64,000 nt of DNA, taken from Zygaena filipendulae (lineage: Eukaryota > Arthropoda > Insecta > Lepidoptera > Zygaenidae). Both the position numbers and the translations under genes were made by a program. The stretch lies in contig OU015652.1 of assembly GCA_907165275.2 (NCBI GenBank), positions 9,377,001-9,441,000 on the forward strand, given 5' to 3'. Within the stretch, counting starts at the first letter, position 1. Every line of letters begins with the position of its first letter. Below the pieces are notes generated by a model, which was not told the DNA's origin, searched no databases, and worked only from the letters and a program-made list of their open reading frames with translations. Shown in pieces: positions 49,753-61,926 of this stretch.

Positions 49753-51343
49753 CTACTCAAAACAAAATAGGGCCCAATTCGATTTATTCACAAAAAATTT
49801 TTATATTTAAGTTTCAAGTTATTTATGGGCAAGTTTAAGTGTTCAATCACAAACTTGGGATGTTTTTGAGTCGTTAACGTTTTTTTGAACAACATTTTCT
49901 AATCAGTACACTCAAGTGGGTTGAAAAAAACAAATGAAGCAAAATTACTCCATGCACAACTTCTTATTCACTTGTGTTACGACTGTCGTTCCGAGCCCTT
50001 TTTGTTTTGTTTTACTGTTTTGTTCAGTTCGGTTATTAGAATTGATTGTAATGCCACGTACTAGGCACCATATGGACATGGAAACTGCTTCAAGAGCAGT
50101 CATACTGCTGCAAGAGGGAGAGTCTCAGCGATCGGTAGCTTTACGACTTGGTGTGTCGAGGCGGGCTATCCGAAATGTGTGGGAACGGTACCAGGAGACA
50201 GGTAGTGTGGCTAGAAGAAGTGGATCAGGAAGAACTCGCGCCACAACTGTTCAAGAGGACCGACACATTCGTTTATCTGCACGTCGAGAGCGTACCGTTA
50301 CCGCCCGTACTTTACAAAGGCGACTACGAGAAGCTACCGGTACGCGCGTTAGCGAACAAACTATCCGCAACAGACTCCACGAAGACGGACAACGATCCAG
50401 AATGCGACTTATTCGCATTAAACTGTCAAGGGCTCATCGTGCAGCTCGTCTAAGGTTCGCACGCGCGCATTTGGACTGGACTATGGACAACTGGAGGTCT
50501 GTACTTTTTACAGATGAGTGTAAGGTGAAATTTTTTAGTGACGATAGACGTGTACGTGTGTGGAGGAGGGAAGACGAACGTTTTACGGAACCCTGTATTC
50601 ACGAGACAGATCGGTGGGGCGGGCCCAGTGTTATGGTATGGGGCGGAATAAGTTTAATGGGCAAAATAGAGCTGGAAATTCTTGATGAGGGTACCGTAAC
50701 TGCTGCCAGATACGTCGAACGTGTGATCCGACCTCACGTTATCCCATTTGCACAGAGAGTGAGCAATAATTTCATCCTCATCCAGGATAACGCTCGCGCA
50801 TACACGGCCCGCCTGACTCAGAGAATTCTATCTGATGCCAATATCTCAGTTTTGCCATGGCCTGCGATGAGCCCCGATCTCAACCCGATTGAACATTTGT
50901 GGGACCAATTGAAAAGAAGCCTTAAAGACAATTACAGTGAAATAAACAATCAACAGGAGCTCATAACCGCTTTAAAAATCTGCTGGGAGCGAATACCACA
51001 GGAAAACGTTAGCCAATTGATTGAGAGCGTTCCTAACAGGCTCAGAGAGTCCGTACGTAGCAGAGGAGGACCCACTCGTCACAAAAAATATCCCTGTGCA
51101 ATTCTTCATATCACTTTAAGTGACAAAAATCGAAATTGTTAGATTAACTTTTTAAGGGTAAATTTCGATTTTTCTGTTTTTGTGGGTAATTTTTAAGGAA
51201 ACAAAGTTTTTTTTATCATTTGCCTTGTTTAGACAATTAATGAAGCCTAACATTCAACGTATCTATGCGCAAAAAATACTTAAAACTATCCAGTTTAATT
51301 TTATAGAACAAAATCAAGGTGGGCCCTATTTTGTTTTGAGTAG
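49753..51343 (+). mobile_element. Tc1-type transposon, apparently complete
   Basis: About 1.59 kb with 24-bp inverted termini at 49753-49776 and 51320-51343 (core CTCAAAACAAAATAGGGCCC), identical over that core. TA lies at 49751-49752 and, one base off, at 51345-51346. One intact transposase frame fills the centre. Confidence 0.9.
50051..51142 (+). CDS. Tc1-family transposase (DD34E), intact
   Basis: The ATG at 50051 gives 363 residues, near the usual 340-360 for Tc1 proteins; an in-frame ATG at 49934 would add 39 residues without family similarity. The N-terminus has two helix-turn-helix regions (GESQRSVALRLGVSRRAIRN, then a TVTARTLQRRL region) joined by an AT-hook-like GSGRTRATT segment. 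The catalytic triad is Asp in FTDECK, Asp in LIQDNARAYTA and Glu in SPDLNPIEHLWDQL, with 34 residues between the last two. WGGPSVMVWGGIS is the conserved Tc1 glycine-rich block. The enzyme cuts the termini and inserts the element at TA. No stop or frameshift is seen, so this copy could be active. Confidence 0.92.
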   Translation: MPRTRHHMDMETASRAVILLQEGESQRSVALRLGVSRRAIRNVWERYQETGSVARRSGSGRTRATTVQEDRHIRLSARRERTVTARTLQRRLREATGTRVSEQTIRNRLHEDGQRSRMRLIRIKLSRAHRAARLRFARAHLDWTMDNWRSVLFTDECKVKFFSDDRRVRVWRREDERFTEPCIHETDRWGGPSVMVWGGISLMGKIELEILDEGTVTAARYVERVIRPHVIPFAQRVSNNFILIQDNARAYTARLTQRILSDANISVLPWPAMSPDLNPIEHLWDQLKRSLKDNYSEINNQQELITALKICWERIPQENVSQLIESVPNRLRESVRSRGGPTRHKKYPCAILHITLSDKNRNC

Positions 51344-51346
51344 ATA

Positions 51347-54300
51347 TAATGACATGTTTATTTTTATCATTGAGGTTAACCAACAACCATATCGATTTCA
51401 TCTTCCACAATAATGGAAGTGACCTGTCGATTGCTAAATTTTTAATTGTTTAGCTACTTTTGCCTTTAGTCATTTGCACTAATATTATGAAGAGCATTAT
51501 AACGGCGTTTACTACTTACGGATCTCTCTCAGACAGTAAAAACTTTAGAGTGTATGTATATCTACTATTTATAGACCTCCATTGATTACCTATACCTCTT
51601 TCGAATCTTTCAATTAAGTGTTCACATAAACACTCATCGGTGTCTACAGTTAAATCTACATAATTTAATAGTTACTTCAGTTATAATTAGTACTACTATA
51701 TAGGCTCATAATAATTATGCTGTAGCCTAACAAATTATTCATTTCATCGATTGTTATTTCAAACGTGTGCATTTAAAAACTGTGTTGACATGAGTCACAA
51801 AGTACGGTTGGTGGTACCTACTGTCATTATAGTACTATTTTGCCGATTATACTTTTGCAGAAACCACTTCAATTCGCAGTGGTAAGTGTCGAGTACACGC
51901 CATCGGACATTCACGACCTCAATAACAAAACGTAAATTACTTACTAGTACAGACTGAGGAGAAAAAATACAGTAAATTAAAAAAGGTGTGACTCGACCAC
52001 AGTTGGGAAATAAAAAACACATCCTTTAAATGCGTCGCAAAAAACTCTACGGTCGACGATGCGACGCAACCTTATGAGTTACCTAATAAGTTTTAAGAGT
52101 ATTACACAACTTTGGTCGTTCAGAAAATACGATACCGGTGTGTTATTATGTCAATGTCTACGATATTAATTGTGCATGTACGATACAAGTATTCGATATT
52201 AATTGTATTAACTGCGGCTGTCGAAGCACTGTAACCGAGTTTCATAAAGCGCTGTCTATGTAGAGTCGTCCTATTGAAGTCCCTTCTCAAGTTGATTGAC
52301 AGATTATGCGAAACTCTCTGCAAACAAAACATTGAAACGATATTATTCTATTGATAGAACAAATTGATTGATGGTGTGTAATGAATATTATACCGTGTAT
52401 GTGTTATATTACCTACTTGAAACTGAATGCTCTTTACATAACACACATAATTAAGTATGATTATCAATACTCAAGCTTTGATTAATTACATGTAGTTTAG
52501 AGTGTTGTTGATTTAAAAAAACGGCCGTAGGTACCTAAAAGTTTATGTGGCATACCTACTACGACTATTACAAAAATATCTCTGTATATTATTCGAATGG
52601 GATCTAGCTACTTAAATCGGTAAAAATTATATGCAACAATACAACAACAAAGTAGATCTAAGTAGTAATAATAATTAGAAAAGATGTAAGGGTTGATTAA
52701 TTATTAAGAGCAGTTTTGTGCTATAATAATACTATGAATCATTCGATTTGTACCTACTCTCTATAATACATACCTAATATTTTAACACTTCTTCTTTCTT
52801 CTTCTATTATTTTCTTTCTTTTTAATCTTTTAAAAAAATAAATTATGACTAAAATTATTTTCTTAGTAATTGTTATTTCTCAGAAAAGAGAAACACGATT
52901 ATAGTCATAATGACCTTTAACTTTTGCTTCCTAATTCTAATGTAAAGTACGCATACTCGTATTTAAAAGAACTTCTTGTTTTATTGAAGAATTGGTATTA
53001 TTGTTGTATTAAAAAATATCCTTTTATTATTGTTTTATGGAGTTATATGTATTCGTCTCGCACATGTCAAACTCACGTGTGTGTGCGAGTAAGCACCTTC
53101 CGTTTTTACCTAGGTAACTACTTTTTTGTCGTCAACTCGCTCGACCGAGAAAATGTGTAGAGTCAGCTAGTTAGTTAAGAGTCATTTTTAAAATTAATGT
53201 ACATACGGTACTATATATTATTAAGGTTATGACTGGAATTGATAAATTTTTAAGCATCAATATTTTTGATTCGATCTATATCGCACACTGTTAAAGTCTG
53301 CGTTTCATAGAGAGTGCAGACTCGTTATAAGTTGACATGTCGCCGTCACGAACAACATAAAGCAATATAGTCATAACACCATAATCCATAAAAAGAAGCG
53401 AAATCTTTACCGAAGTGTGAACCGATACGATTCACATTTCACATGTAAGTACGAGTTTTATGATAGCGGATTTCTCTTCGTCTTTGAAGAATAAAAATGT
53501 TGGCTTGAAAATAGTGGGTTCTTATTTCTATCTTGAGTCATAAATTCAAACATTATTTGTGTTCACACTCACTTTCATTTATGATTTCTAACAAAACCAT
53601 AATAATATAACCTATTAAGTACTGTTCCTCACCGTTTGTGATTTATAAGTTCCAGACCCTGATATTTCTCTATTTGTAGTTCTAAAAAGCTTCAAAGTGC
53701 GAGCATATATACTACATTGCATTATTCAATTTCTCATTCAAGTTTCTTGTTTATTACCCATCGACTTATAAAAGTTACTTATTGTCTTCTTCTACTTATT
53801 ATAGGAACTTTCGCACATAGTTCATTTAGCCAGACTAAAGTCACAATGGAGGGATTCTTTATTAACTTTGTTATACGATGTGTAGAGTGTAGACAATAGA
53901 CATCCTATTTTATCATAGTTTGGGAACTTTTGGGAAATGCCAAAGACATTCTGTATAATCATTGGGAATTGCAGAGAAAAAAAAATACACAAATGTTTAA
54001 TTCATCGACAATTGCTCAGAATCGACTTCCGAATCGATGGCACTCTTCAGGACGAAAATGACCACTTTCCTAAAATGTCCACTTTCCTCACCATGTTTTA
54101 ATATAGGTTATATTTTTTCATATTTACACAATATTTGGCGCGTACCCGTAGCAAAAAAAATACATTCGGTTATTGACACATAGGCGCGGGCGTTATAGCG
54201 CTTGAAATTTTGTAGATAGATCACCGTCAAACTAATGTTGAATAACTTTTAAACTATTAATTTTTTCGACATAATTTATATTTTAATAATATTATTGTTA

Positions 54301-55198
54301 TTTTTTTTTAAATGGGGTGTATCAGGTTTTTGGTTAATTCATTATCACGTTGTATAGTATATAATATAGTATAACCAGGTGGCAACCCTACCCCGAGTAC
54401 CTATCACGCTGTAATTTTGCAATGCTTTGTTTACTTAAATTAATTAATGCCACTCATTTCCAATAATTATGCACGTCAATAAATTCGAATGTACCTACCT
54501 ACCTAACTCGGTTACCCAGGCCTTGCCACAGATACTATAATTCTATCTCTCTAGCTGATATTAAAGTTAATACATCTAGATTTATTAATTATACTTACTT
54601 TTTTTTAACTAACTTAACTAACTAACTCAACTAATAGATACTATCCTTCGCCCACATGACTCATGAATCTGATAATATTGCTTCGTAGTTCGTATGCAAC
54701 GTCGACATTCTAACATAATTAACACACACAAACTAAGTAGAAAGTATTTTGTATTTGGAGTAAACATGGCGGCTTTTTATTCAAATTTACTTCCAACAAG
54801 TTATTCCACGCGGTTTTTTATGAACATCTGGACCATTTCAGTAATCGAATAAAAAAATTATGCTGCAAACTAAGTAACACAAATAAGTAACTGAATGCTT
54901 TGTGAATTGTGATAAATTGAAATTTTGTCTGTTTTTCTGTCCGGAAATTTACGACTTAAATAGATACCAGTTTTCTCGGTATTTTTAATAAGGTTTTCCA
55001 ATTATTTAAGTCGTGGGCGTTAATATGGAAAAAATATAACAATACATATAGTCGCTGTACTAAATACGAATGTGAAAACATAAACGCAACACGCAATTCT
55101 TTTGAATTATTTTTCCAATTTCCTTCATTCAATTATTAACATTAGGTAGGTATATAACTCACTCTATGGAGTGGTCAACTTAACAGATGGCCAAATCC
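51347..55198. other. Long AT-rich stretch with no recognisable gene
   Basis: I saw no conserved coding frame, no clear splice pattern and no bounded repeat. Several short hydrophobic frames (for example 52924-53160) lack any family feature. Confidence 0.35.
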
Positions 55199-55368
55199 AT
55201 ATTATAAAATAAAGTCTTCCGACGCGTCAATCTACTCAAAAACTATCGAACAGATTTTCATGCTATTTTAACCAATAGATAGAGTGCTTCAAAAGGAAGG
55301 TTTATACCTACTTACCTATATGTAGTTTATCCTGGAATTCCCGCGAGAGCTCCGAAAGCGACAACTAG
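55199..55368 (+). mobile_element. Helitron-like copy, decayed
   Basis: It contains ATTATAAAATAAAGTCTTCC, AACAGATTTTCATGC and GATAGAGTGCTTCA, then GGAATTCCCGCGAGAGCTCC and CAACTAG. Confidence 0.6.
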
Positions 55369-55465
55369 TAATGAATAACATATCTACTTCTTTTCTCTTA
55401 ATGGGTTTCAATTCAATTCTCTTCTGTATTGTGAAAATTTCTTGATTCTTACAATGTAGTTGAAA

Positions 55466-55781
55466 TCTATACTAATATTATAAAGAGCAAAAGTTTGTGA
55501 GTTTGTGGGTTGTAGGGTGTAATCTCTGGATCTACTGAACCGATTTAAAAAATTCTTTCACTCATAAGAAGCTACAGTGATCTTGAGTGACATAGGGTAG
55601 GTAATTTATATCCCGGAATTCCCGCGGGAACTCCGAAGTTTGTGAGGTTGTTATCTATGGATTCACTTATTATAGATATAGGAAGCTAAAGTGATTCTGA
55701 GTGACATAGGTTACTTTTTATGCCGAAATTCCTGCGGGAACTCCGAAATTACCGCGGGTGAAACCGCGGGGGTCAGCTTAG
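55466..55781 (+). mobile_element. Helitron-like copy with an internal tandem duplication
   Basis: It starts TCTATACTAATATTATAAAG. The AAGCTACAGTGATCTTGAG to GGAACTCCGAA unit occurs twice, followed by one ACCGCGGGTGAAACCGCGG end. Same architecture as 35753-36036. Confidence 0.75.
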
Positions 55782-56591
55782 TATAAAATAAAATTATTTA
55801 ACACCGGGTTGGTTACGAAAATATTACGAGTACGAGATATTAGAGAGATAGTAGGTATATTATCGCGCACCTAATACAATCTTTAAATATTCAGCTTGTA
55901 CAAAATTAATGCTGTGTTGCAACTAGCAGGCAACATGATTTAAAATGTTTATGTTTATTAATTTGTAGTACCTAATGTAAGACTACATTTGTTCTATCAC
56001 TTTCTTAATTCTTAAACACTAATTGTACTTCAAAGGGATTTTTTGCTTTTCCGTAGTACCTACTACTACTAGTACTTCAACGACCACAGGATATTCTTTA
56101 TGCGCGCACTAAAGAGAATTTCATTTGTTCAGCCCGAACAAATGAAAGCTCTTTGATAGCGCTGTTCGTTCCACTGTTGACCTTCACCGGCTTCTTCTGT
56201 GCTTGCCTGTTCCTACAATATGCATGGTAATGCCACCGTATACCTGTTTCTAAAGTACACTTACAATTTTAAACAAGCTTTCTTTTTTACTGAGTCTGAA
56301 TTTTGTAAGGCCTTGAAGAGAAAAAAAATATAGGTGGGTAGAGCGAATTGATTTTTAAGACACTATTTCAGAATTAATTTAGCAGTCAGGTAGAAATTAT
56401 TAACGAGTTCAAGGTAGCTGTGTGTCACATGCGTTATATATGGTAGGCAGGCAATCAGTCTAGCCAGTCTACAGATGTACTTTTGCTCGACGATATGAGA
56501 TTATTTGAGCACTTATCGTATAAATTGGTTAAGGATTGCTTCTATTTCAGACCAACCAGCGAAATTTGAGATTAGCTTGGATATATTACGT
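55782..56591. other. AT-rich DNA with a small hairpin
   Basis: No gene seen. The hairpin at about 56112-56156 has arms TTTCATTTGTTC and GAACAAATGAAA. Confidence 0.4.
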
Positions 56592-56892
56592 AGTATACTT
56601 AGCGACAAAGTAAGAGAATAGACGAACAATACAAACTTCTACATGAAATCCACGTCAACCAATTTTTGCGGGGGGGGTGATTAAAATAAAACCAATCACA
56701 TCGTTGCGACGCAATCAAATACCAGTCACTACAAAGTACATTTCAAATAGCCAATCACATTGCTTTCCGTCAAGTGATATTTATAGCCAATATTCTCTGC
56801 TGGCCAACGGCATTTTGTTAGCAAAAGATCATTTGTGGCCGAGCGTATTGTCTATCTATTCTCTTTCAATATCTTTGCTAAGCGACATACTT
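56592..56892. repeat. MITE with imperfect inverted ends
   Basis: The left TAGTATACTTAGCGACAAAG and AGAGAATAGAC words recur inverted at 56840-56892 (CTATTCTCTTTC, GCTAAGCGACATACTT). The interior has repeated CCAATCACAT. Confidence 0.5.
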
Positions 56893-57770
56893 TTCCTCGC
56901 GTCATTTATGAAATTTGAAATACCCCTGGGATAAAAGCATTCATGTGTTAGACCATGTTTGGGTCTCTCTTTGTGTCATATTCATATTTCATTCGAATTC
57001 TTTCATTCGTTTATGCGTGACTGTGTTACGTCGAAACATCCTTTCTGCACGAACTTTGACAGTAATAATATTACTAGAATCGTCGTAGTTACTAGTTATT
57101 TATTATCTGCTTTTGACTGCTTCATCAAACTCGATTCTAAACGATTGTAAACCGCCGCGCAGTACAGAATCGTCGTCATCCCTATCCAATCCATCCTTTA
57201 TATAAATCTAATCCTAAATCCATTTTAAACTGTCGTGGGATAAAAGGTGTGAGTTATGTTTAACATTTTATTCTATTCTATTCTATTAGAATTTTAAGTT
57301 ATTATACTAAAAGATGAAAAATTTAAATTGAAATTTTGTATTATTCAACGGTTTTATGTTTGTTTACTTTTCGATGTAGTGCGAGTAAAAAAGCTTCTCT
57401 TAATTCGGAAATCAGAACAAAGGTCGGCCAAAGGAGAGGAAATTTTTCCACGCGGGTCTAGTAGGTATAATTGCCCGAACTTAGGTATTGTGCAGTCCCG
57501 TCTTTCTTTTTGGTTGACGGATTTTTTCTCGTCCTCATTTCTGATACCTACTAATTAAAAATACCTAATTATATAATATAAAATATGTATAGATATATAA
57601 AAATAATAAAATATCTTACGACATTGGATTGGAAATTTGCACGCCAACACGGCGAATATGAAGCTTATTTGATTTGTAATAATTAATTATAAAACCTTAA
57701 TGTACCATAATCAGCGAATAAATAAATAAGTAAATATAAATTCAATACATAGGTACGTAGGTAAGTCGTC
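56893..57770. other. AT-rich DNA with no gene
   Basis: No gene seen. TTCTATTCTATTCTATTA is a small tandem repeat near 57270. Confidence 0.4.
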
Positions 57771-58044
57771 CTAGCAGTTCCCTACGGTTTGAATTCGTTA
57801 ATTTCGGACTATAGGTACCTACGGGAATTCTGTCCGGGTTAAAACGTATCCTAGGTATGTCCTTTTCTATGTACCTGACGTGCATATAAAATTTCATGTT
57901 TTTTTTTGTTTGATAGCGTTCACGCCTTAACTACTCAACTGATTATCATTGAATCGTACAGAAATTACATATAGGGCACTTTTATCCCAGAACTCCTGCG
58001 GGAACTTCAAAATTAACGCGGGTGACACCGCGGGAAATAGCTAG
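57771..58044. mobile_element. Two Helitron-like ends in inverted arrangement
   Basis: A minus-oriented 3' end (CTAG at 57771) and a plus-oriented 3' end (CTAG at 58041-58044) enclose about 270 bp, so both 3' termini point outward. Confidence 0.65.
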
Positions 58045-58062
58045 TAACGATAATTATACATA

Positions 58063-59814
58063 CAGTGGGTGGCCAAATTATTAGGGACAGTGCTCATATT
58101 TTGTCATTTCTAGTTTAATGTTACAATATAAGCAAAAAAAGCGGTTTTCTAATGGTTATTATAGTTTATAGTGCTAGTAGTATCATTATCAATGTTTTTG
58201 ATTATCGACAATACTGGAAACGTGTGTCATTTATAAACTTTGTGCCGTTTCTTCTAATTTGAATAAATTTCGTCAAAAATTGTTGTTTGCGGGATTTGGT
58301 GGGATTGTAATTTTTTTATTTTACCTTAATATTTTCGAAATTTTTTGTATCTAAAACAATTAAAAAGTAAGTAATGCTTGTTAATACAATACTTTTGCTA
58401 AGTTTTATCTGTTAATTTAATTTTTGTTAACGGTTCGACGTGATAATCTCAAATAGACTCCTTTTTAGTTATGGGAAAGACTTCAGACACTTCTCAAAAA
58501 GAATGTAGAGAAATGAAAACGTTGTTATTGCACTCCGCACATTCCCAGAGAGATATAGCAACTATTGCAGGGGTTTCAAAGTCTGTCGTCAAAAGAATTA
58601 TAATTTAAATGGATGAAAAACCTCTAGAAGCAGATCGTATAGGAAAATGTGGTAGAAAAAAGATTTCCACTCTTCGGAAAATCGGACACATCTGCCTCGA
58701 AAATCGAAAAAAGAGTATTGTAAATCTTACTACGATGATGAGCGAAGAAGGTATCAAAGTTTCGTAAAGGACAGTTCGGATACAGCTAGCCGAAGAGAAT
58801 CGTTGGTCTACAACAAAACCACGTCACACCAAGACTGACAAAAAAACGACACAGTGGGCCAGACAACACCGAAATATGACTGTTACAGACTGGAGTTGAG
58901 TAAGTACAACTTTATTTAATGGTGCGTTGCGTGATTAGGTATGAGTGTTGCAGACTGGAGTCGAGTAAGTAAAACACATAAACGATTTCCGGTATTAATT
59001 ATAATATTTTACAGATATGCTTTTCCGACGTGTCAACATTCCGAATTTTGGTCGATAAGAGTTCGTTCGTCAGGCGATCCCCTAAAGAACAATTCCATCC
59101 AAATTGTTTTGTGGAGAGAGAAAAACATCCAGCTATTATCATAGTGTGGTCGGTCACATCAACTGAAGGCATGGGAAGCTTATACATCGTAGAACGGACG
59201 ATGAAACAAGACCAGTACAAGCGAGTACTGGAAACTCAGCTGCTACTGCTGGTCTTCGACTGGTTCCCTGATAATGAATAGTACATTTTTATGCATGATT
59301 CGACACCTTGCCACAAAACCAGGAGTGTTACTGCATTCTTGATTGAAAAAACATTGCTGTTTTGCCTTGGCCAGGGAATTCACCAGACATGAATCCCATA
59401 GAAAACATGTGAGAACTCACTAAACGGGCCATTGCAAAAGAAGTGATCACCAACAAGTCCCAGTTGATTGAAACTCTCAACAAACAGTGGCAACAGAACT
59501 CTGAACTGCAAGAAAATGCTAAAACATGTATAAAGAGCATGCTTGCAGGTATAGAAGCTCTTATTGTGGCAAAGGGTGGCATGACAAAATACTGATTAAA
59601 ATTTTACGAAATTTTTCTTTTACCACTATTACTTATATTTTAAAGAATAAATCGTTGTATCTATAATTTTTGTTGTTTTTATGATCCTAGAAAAATATAG
59701 ATATAAATAAAATGGTCTAAAAACATCTACGACCAATCATTTCTTCGAGTTATCAAGTTAAATTAGAAAATGCAAAAATCCGAGTACTGTCCCTAATAAT
59801 ATGGCCACCGATGG
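58063..59814 (+). mobile_element. Decayed Tc1-type transposon
   Basis: 1752 bp with inverted ends (GGTGGCCAAATTATTAGGGA on the left) flanked by TA at 58061-58062 and 59815-59816. The right end matches with a few changes. The transposase is broken. Confidence 0.85.
58471..59595 (+). pseudogene. Tc1-type transposase pseudogene, possibly once spliced
   Basis: The ATG at 58471 opens a helix-turn-helix region (MGKTSDTSQKECREMK, then SQRDIATIAGVSKSVVKRI). In-frame stops follow near 58608 and 58768, and the frame then reaches TDWS near 58895. Catalytic remnants downstream are FSDVSTF (about 59022), FMHDSTPCH (about 59290) and, after a frameshift, NSPDMNPIEN (about 59380-59410). Two GAGTAAGT donor-like sites (58903 and 58969) and a TTTTACAG acceptor (59008-59015) lie exactly where the frame would need to jump from DWSR to ICFSD, so an intron is plausible. 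A duplication of about 65 bp includes the donor. Confidence 0.75.
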
Positions 59815-59816
59815 TA

Positions 59817-60389
59817 TTTCCCAGATCGCATAACGCGAAAATTCACTAATTTTTTTGTGCCTAGCTAGCATAAGTAGTAGATGAACGTTGTACTATATAC
59901 TACTTACTTGAGACGTCTTTAGACTAATCGTAAATAATATGCCAGGGGAAATCCCCCGCCCGGAGATTTTAAACGAGTTTGCGGCCACTAAAGCGTACGT
60001 TCACAGAATTGCTGTCTTATGCGTACGCTCAAGCATCTTACCAAGCATCGGAAAATTTATACAATTTACCCATAACACAATACTAAAGATTAGGTACAAA
60101 CAACAAGATAAAAAAGGATTCGGTAGATATATTGACATAACGAAAGACTTCTTGACATTTTTTATTTTTATATGATGTTATTATTAGATTATTTGCAAAG
60201 TTAGGTACTCGTATATAGATATTATATTATTTACATATTTTTATCATTCTCTCATGTTCTATTTTTTTTACCTAAAATGATTTAATACTCTTGATCCGGG
60301 TATAAATATTCCTGAGGCCATCCCGCTTACGCGGATAGTAAGTAGGTACTGCAAGAGACTAGTACATAATTTTAAGATTTATCTTATTT
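59817..60389. other. AT-rich DNA with no gene
   Basis: No gene seen. The frame at 59939-60175 has no recognised feature. Confidence 0.4.
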
Positions 60390-60585
60390 ATATATGCTGT
60401 TCCCCGCGATTTCACCCGCGTTAATTTCGGTGGCCCTGCGGGAGTTTTGGCACCCAAAAGTACCCTATGTCCTTCTATGTACGTGTACGTTCCCTGACAA
60501 CGTGTACCTAAGTGATGACCTAAGTATACTATATAAAATTCATGACTGAATAGGCGTGAAAGCGTAACAAAGTACTTTTTCCAAC
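60390..60585 (-). mobile_element. Helitron-like copy
   Basis: CTGTTCCCCGCGATTTCACC, TACCCTATGTCCTTCTATGT, CCTGACAACGTGTACC, ending GGCGTGAAAGCGTAAC. Confidence 0.7.
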
Positions 60586-60602
60586 ACTTCCAATAACTAT
60601 TA

Positions 60603-60788
60603 TCTATACTAATATTATAAATAGGAAAGATTTGATTTTTTATTTGTTTGTTGTTATGATTTAACTCAAAAGCTACTGGACCCATTTCAAAAATTCTTTC
60701 ATCATTAGAAAGCTACATTATCCCTGAGTACCTAGCATAGGTTATATTGTAATCCGGAATTCTCGCGGGAACTCTGAAATTAACGCGG
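60603..60788 (+). mobile_element. Helitron-like copy, cut by a MITE
   Basis: TCTATACTAATATTATAAAT, GAAAGCTACATTATCCCTGA and ATTCTCGCGGGAACTCTG, then it stops at AACGCGGG where the next element begins. The hairpin and CTAG end are missing. Confidence 0.65.
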
Positions 60789-60929
60789 GAGATCTTAAAG
60801 TAGTTTAGATTTGACTTGGCCAGTTTTTATCAGAATTAAAAAAATATATATACATATGTTTAATAACTTTATAAAATGCCTGATGTAATGAAAACTGGCC
60901 AAGTCAAATCTAACCTACTTTAAGATCTC
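60789..60929. repeat. 141-bp hairpin MITE
   Basis: About 40-bp inverted ends (GAGATCTTAAAGTAG, TTAGATTTGACTTGGCCAGT) differ at only a few bases; the central 55 bp is AT-rich. Confidence 0.85.
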
Positions 60930-61564
60930 ACATTTTTAAATAACAGCAATTGTCATAGGTATCCAATAAAGCAAAGAAATGGAGTTTAATACTTGTTCAT
61001 AATGTTATTTTGTTCCTATAAATACATATTTCGATTTTGCATAGAACTTGGCACTCATTTATCGCCATTCTTTTTGCGGCGAAGCCCACAGCCAAGCATA
61101 ATTTTTGTATTGAACTTGGCTCTCCTTTCTTAAATTTATGTTTTTGGTGGGATTTTCCATACATTACCTCATTTAGTTACTCGGAAATTATCTTCACTAA
61201 AAACCACTAAGTATATCAAGCGTTTCTATACGCTATAGCAGTTTTTTTTGTGGAAACCAAAGGCAGACGTTGGTTCCATTGTCTATTAAAGTTAAAAGCT
61301 GTTTTTTTTGTGTATAACGATGCTATTATGGACGATAAAGTTTCGTAATAACGACTTTTATGTGTGTATTATTACTTGTGTGACCTCTTGAACTGATCAC
61401 TTCGGTCTCCGCTTCATGAGCTTAGAGGGCTTCGAGAAAGAGTTTGCGGTCTATAAAATATTACGGCACCATAATCTATAAATATAAATACAATTGAAGT
61501 GTCTGTTTTAATTCCAAATTAACACGTTTTTACCAAATGTATATGAATATGAAAGTACTACGTT
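60930..61564. other. AT-rich DNA with a foldback-family fragment
   Basis: TTTTTGGTGGGATTTTCC near 61142 is the end of the 46693 family. No gene seen. Confidence 0.4.
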
Positions 61565-61785
61565 ACTTACAAAAAAAATCTATTTTAAAAATTTTTCTTT
61601 GTCTGTTTATCTGTGTGTCTGTTTGTTCCGGCTAATCTCTGAAACGGCAGGACCGATTTTAACGGGACTTTCACTGGCAGATAACTGATTTTACAAGGAG
61701 TAACTTAGGCTACTTTTGTTATAGAAATAATAGTTCCCGCGGGAATTCCGAAACTCACGCGGGTGAAACCGCGGGGCACAGCTAG
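61565..61785 (+). mobile_element. Helitron-like copy, variant subfamily
   Basis: CTTTGTCTGTTTATCTGTG, CCGGCTAATCTCTGAAACGG, GGGAATTCCGAAACTCACGC, GGGTGAAACCGCGGGGCACA, then GCTAG and T. Confidence 0.75.
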
Positions 61786-61926
61786 TCCATAATAATGTCA
61801 AAACGGACAATAAGTCTAATAAAAATATACAATATTAACTGTGCATAAGTAAGTACCTACAAGTTATGATAGGCGAAACTTCAAATTTCCAATGATGTCT
61901 GCGTAGTGTGGTCGCTGCTGCAGTAA

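Noticed and set aside
50148..50453. 101-codon frame inside the Tc1 transposase
   Set aside because: It is a shifted-frame shadow of the transposase gene.
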